Positions 5,181 through 7,704 of a stretch of 7,704 bases of DNA are shown piece after piece. Source of the stretch: Legionella genomosp. 1 (GTDB lineage: Bacteria; Pseudomonadota; Gammaproteobacteria; Legionellales; Legionellaceae); NCBI GenBank assembly GCA_945889365.1, contig CAMDBQ010000063.1, forward strand, positions 1 to 7,704, written 5' to 3'. The notes beneath the pieces were generated by a model. It did no database searches. It was given only the letters and a program-made list of their open reading frames with translations, and was not told where the DNA came from. The position numbers were made by a program, and so were the translations under genes. Each line of letters begins with the position of its first letter. Position 1 is the stretch's first letter.

Positions 5181-7013
5181 ATGATAAAATTGCCTGTAAT
5201 CGTTGGAATGGGTGGAATGAATTCTGCCGGTCGTACCTCTGGATTTCATAGCTATAAACGCATGGTTTGTGATGTGTTGTCTGCTCAGGACATGGCTAAC
5301 ACCTGGAGTGATTTAGCAAACCGTATGGGACTTGCCGCCACGGATATTGAAGCCATCAAGCAGGGCACGTTTGTGCGTAGAATTGAAACGTTTGATCCAG
5401 ACCATGTTCGTTGCCATCATAAAATCCGACTGGATTCATCTGTGCATCCCTCATCATTTATTATTAAAAAAGCCAAATTACCTGAGCATTTAGCAGAAAC
5501 ATGCAAAATTGAAGAGCTCGACAACAATGAAGTCAATGTTCATGTTGAAGGCGAATTGGATATATTGCTGCCTGATACATTGCCCATGGGCGTTACGAGT
5601 GCGGGGACCATTCCCTCAGGATTTGATCCGGGTAAACTATATAACTCGCCTAATCATCCTCGCGGTATAAAACTGGCAGTTTATGGTGCATCGGATGCAT
5701 TAAATTCTCTCGGTATTGAATGGGATGAAATATTAACCCATATCAAACCAGATGAAGTTGCGGTATATGGCGGAAGCGCATTGTCACAAATTGATGAACA
5801 TTCATTGGCAGGGATTATCGGACAACCCTTAATAGGCAATCGTATCAATTCTAAAATGATGGCATTGTCATTAGCAGAAATGCCGGCTGATTTTATAAAC
5901 AGTTATATAATCAATAGTGTAGGCACGACTGGAAATAACATCGGTGCCTGTGCGACGTTTTTATATAATTTAAGGCAAGGTCTGGTTGATATTCAACTGG
6001 GTAAAGCCCGAGTCGTTATTGTCGGTAATTCCGAAGCACCGATTGTACCCGAAGTGATCGAAGGGTTTCGCGTGATGAGTGCGTTGGCCACGGATGATGA
6101 TTTGCGTGCACTGGATAACAGTGAAACGGTAGATAATCGCCGTGCATGCCGTCCTTTTTCAACCAATGCCGGATTTACGTTGGCAGAAGCAGCACAATTT
6201 GTTGTTTTGATGGATGATGAACTGGCTTTGGAAATCGGGGCTACTATATATGGTTCAGTAGCGGATGTTTTTGTAAATGCTGATGGTAACAAGAAATCTA
6301 TCGCAGGTCCTGGTGTGGGTAATTATATTACCGTTGCCAAAGCTGCGGCATTAGCCAAAGCAATCTTAGGGGCAAATGGGCTGCAAAAAACCTACGTGCA
6401 TGCTCATGGAACCGGAACACCGCAAAATTGTACCACTGAAAGTCATATTCTAAATGAAGTAGCTAAAACTTTTTCTATTAAAAGCTGGCCAGTTGCTGCC
6501 ATTAAATCTTATGTGGGCCATTCTGTAAGCGCCGCTGGTGGTGATCAGCTTATTGCTGCTTTGGGTGTCTGGAAATACGGTTGGATCCCTGGGATTAAAA
6601 CCATTGATCACATTGCCGATGATGTGTATCAATCCAATTTAAATATTTTGACCGATCATTATTTTGCTGGCGAGAAAGGTTCTGACATTCAGGGTGTTAT
6701 TCTTAATTCCAAGGGATTCGGTGGAAACAATGCTTCCGCGCTAGTTTTATCGCCTAATCAAACCATGACGATGCTTGAAAAAAAATATGGTGCAGATGTA
6801 ATCAAGGCTTATAAACAGAAAAACGCTGTTATTCAGACAAAGGCTGATGCAATTGATTTAAAAACATGTCATGGTACAGAGCGTGTGATTTACAAATTTG
6901 GTGAGTCGGTGATGGACCAGTCATCTGTGTCAATGACGCAAGAAAAGATTACTCTGACCGAGTTTGCTCAATCAATTGATTTGCCGTTGAGTAATCCGTA
7001 CGAAGGGTATTGA
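5181..7013 (+). CDS. fabY: FabY-class beta-ketoacyl-ACP synthase (fatty-acid initiation)
   Basis: This is a thiolase-fold condensing enzyme of 610 residues, much longer than FabB or FabF (about 405-415). Length and the N-terminus LPVIVGMGGMNSAGR (4-18) match the FabY class of Pseudomonas aeruginosa (about 634), which condenses acetyl-CoA with malonyl-ACP to start fatty-acid synthesis in place of FabH. The catalytic Cys257 lies in GNNIGACATF (251-260). H409 is in HAHGTGT (407-413), K442 and H447 in KSYVGHSVSAAGG (442-454), and the glycine loop GFGGNN is at 512-517. Residues about 20-165, before the recognisable core, form the class-specific extension. Residues after about 530 form a polar tail of unclear role. 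The ATG at 5181 lacks a strong Shine-Dalgarno but fits the conserved N-terminus. Catalytic residues are intact, so it should be active. The initiating role is inferred from the class and not proved. Confidence 0.82.
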   Translation: MIKLPVIVGMGGMNSAGRTSGFHSYKRMVCDVLSAQDMANTWSDLANRMGLAATDIEAIKQGTFVRRIETFDPDHVRCHHKIRLDSSVHPSSFIIKKAKLPEHLAETCKIEELDNNEVNVHVEGELDILLPDTLPMGVTSAGTIPSGFDPGKLYNSPNHPRGIKLAVYGASDALNSLGIEWDEILTHIKPDEVAVYGGSALSQIDEHSLAGIIGQPLIGNRINSKMMALSLAEMPADFINSYIINSVGTTGNNIGACATFLYNLRQGLVDIQLGKARVVIVGNSEAPIVPEVIEGFRVMSALATDDDLRALDNSETVDNRRACRPFSTNAGFTLAEAAQFVVLMDDELALEIGATIYGSVADVFVNADGNKKSIAGPGVGNYITVAKAAALAKAILGANGLQKTYVHAHGTGTPQNCTTESHILNEVAKTFSIKSWPVAAIKSYVGHSVSAAGGDQLIAALGVWKYGWIPGIKTIDHIADDVYQSNLNILTDHYFAGEKGSDIQGVILNSKGFGGNNASALVLSPNQTMTMLEKKYGADVIKAYKQKNAVIQTKADAIDLKTCHGTERVIYKFGESVMDQSSVSMTQEKITLTEFAQSIDLPLSNPYEGY

Positions 7014-7054
7014 ATCGCAACAAATGCTTTGTACGCACGCGCTAGTGATTAACC

Positions 7055-7082
7055 ATTAACGTTATTCCATGGCATTTATATT
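7055..7082 (+). promoter_or_regulatory. Weak candidate promoter upstream of secA
   Basis: ATTAAC (7055-7060) and TATATT (7077-7082) are separated by 16 bases. The -35 is poor. A second TATATT (7110-7115) has no recognisable -35. The gap between fabY and secA is A/T-rich and has no visible terminator, so secA may also receive read-through from fabY. Confidence 0.25.
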
Positions 7083-7118
7083 AAATTTCTAGTAGATTAC
7101 ACGGTTTTATATATTAAA

Positions 7119-7127
7119 TTATCCACA
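7119..7127 (+). promoter_or_regulatory. Perfect consensus DnaA box upstream of secA
   Basis: TTATCCACA is the strongest form of the DnaA-binding 9-mer (TTATNCACA). It ends at the first base of the secA ribosome site AAGGA (7127-7131), 15 bases before the ATG. Only one exact copy was noticed, so it is not an origin cluster. DnaA also acts as a transcription factor at some genes. Whether it does so here is inference, and chance occurrence is possible. Confidence 0.45.
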
Positions 7128-7131
7128 AGGA
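7127..7131 (+). promoter_or_regulatory. Ribosome binding site of secA
   Basis: AAGGA lies 11 bases before the ATG at 7143, slightly further than usual. The start is still preferred because the 16 N-terminal residues align without gaps to E. coli SecA up to FGSRNDR. Confidence 0.55.
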
Positions 7132-7142
7132 TTATCAGAGCC

Positions 7143-7704
7143 ATGCTGAGTACATTAATGAAGAGTATGTTTGGTAGCCGTAATGATCGTGTTTTACGGC
7201 GTATGGAAAAGACAGTAATGGCTATCAATGCATTTGAATTACAGATGCAGTCCTTGACTGATGAGCAGCTGGGTGCAAAAACGGCTGAATTCAAAGCGCG
7301 ACTGACTCAAGGTGAGACCCTTGATCTGATTCTGCCTGAAGCGTTTGCTGTGGTGCGAGAAGCATCTGTGCGAACCTTAGGCCTACGCCATTTCGATACG
7401 CAGTTAATTGGCGGCATGGTATTGCATGAAGGTAATATTGCCGAAATGCGCACAGGGGAAGGTAAAACCCTTGTTGCAACGTTGCCTGCTTACTTAAATG
7501 CCATCGATGGCAGAGGCATACACGTGGTTACTGTTAACGATTATTTAGCACGTCGCGATAGTCAATGGATGAAGCCGGTGTTCAAGTTCTTAGGTCTTGA
7601 GGTAGGCGTCATTTTTCCTGATATGCCGCACCCTGATAAACAAGCCGCATACCAAACAGACATTCTGTATGGAACCAATAACGAATTTGGTTTTGATTAT
7701 TTGC
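7143..7704 (+). CDS. secA: Preprotein translocase ATPase SecA, N-terminal part (3' end beyond window)
   Basis: SecA is the ATPase motor that pushes unfolded, signal-peptide-bearing proteins through SecYEG. It is found in the cytoplasm and at the inner membrane. The window holds 187 complete codons of a protein normally near 900 residues. The N-terminus MLSTLMKSMFGSRNDR (1-16) matches E. coli position for position. EAFAVVREASVRTLGLRHFD (66-85) is followed by the adenine-sensing Q87 and the Walker A motif MRTGEGKT (102-109, K108). VTVNDYLARRD (129-139) and ILYGTNNEFGFDYL (174-187) belong to nucleotide-binding domain 1, and the preprotein-binding domain lies downstream. No secM-like arrest gene precedes it; the neighbour upstream is fabY on the same strand 129 bases away. 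A DnaA box lies in the gap. Confidence 0.97.
   Translation, partial: MLSTLMKSMFGSRNDRVLRRMEKTVMAINAFELQMQSLTDEQLGAKTAEFKARLTQGETLDLILPEAFAVVREASVRTLGLRHFDTQLIGGMVLHEGNIAEMRTGEGKTLVATLPAYLNAIDGRGIHVVTVNDYLARRDSQWMKPVFKFLGLEVGVIFPDMPHPDKQAAYQTDILYGTNNEFGFDYL

Noticed and set aside
5993..6292. Minus-strand 99-codon ORF inside fabY
   Set aside because: It is antisense to the conserved catalytic core of FabY, its composition is Ser/Thr-rich in the manner of a shadow frame, and it has no family features.
7105..7120. A/T-rich stretch with the DnaA box as a possible replication origin
   Set aside because: Only one DnaA box is present, there is no repeated 13-mer array, and the neighbours are not typical origin genes.

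Overview
This window reads as an ordinary chromosomal housekeeping region of a gammaproteobacterium. PyrE, HemF, DusA and SecA all resemble their Enterobacteria-type counterparts over their whole visible length. A FabY-class ketoacyl synthase and moderately low GC would fit Legionellales or a relative, but that placement is inference. I see no mobile element, CRISPR array, tRNA or rRNA, and no gene-free stretch reaches 300 bases. The longest non-coding gaps are pyrE/csp (167 bases), fabY/secA (129), hemF/dusA (116) and dusA/fabY (104).

Layout. On the minus strand, pyrE (1966-2592, pyrimidine synthesis) runs directly into a secreted M13 zinc metallopeptidase (start 1975, C-terminus cut off at base 1). 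The two overlap by 10 bases, so translation is probably coupled. Divergent from pyrE is a small cold-shock-domain protein (2760-2981) with a good sigma70 promoter, an A/T-rich UP-like tract and a structured leader of roughly 75 nt. It converges on hemF (3002-3931, minus), the oxygen-dependent coproporphyrinogen oxidase. hemF is divergent from dusA (4048-5076, plus), a tRNA-dihydrouridine synthase. Their shared gap holds a strong promoter for dusA overlapped by a Fur-box-like inverted repeat. Next come a perfect 14-bp inverted repeat, fabY (5181-7013, plus; an initiating ketoacyl synthase) and the first 187 codons of secA (7143 to the window end).

Functional links. The genes serve separate core functions: UMP synthesis, envelope proteolysis, RNA chaperoning, heme synthesis, tRNA modification, fatty-acid initiation and protein export. 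They do not form one pathway. SecA would drive export of Sec-dependent precursors, and the M13 peptidase has a predicted Sec-type signal peptide.

The most interesting signals are regulatory: the Fur-like box between hemF and dusA, a perfect DnaA box immediately upstream of the secA ribosome site, competing helices in the cold-shock leader, and the hairpin without a U-tract before fabY. I did not find evidence of a wholly new multi-gene system.
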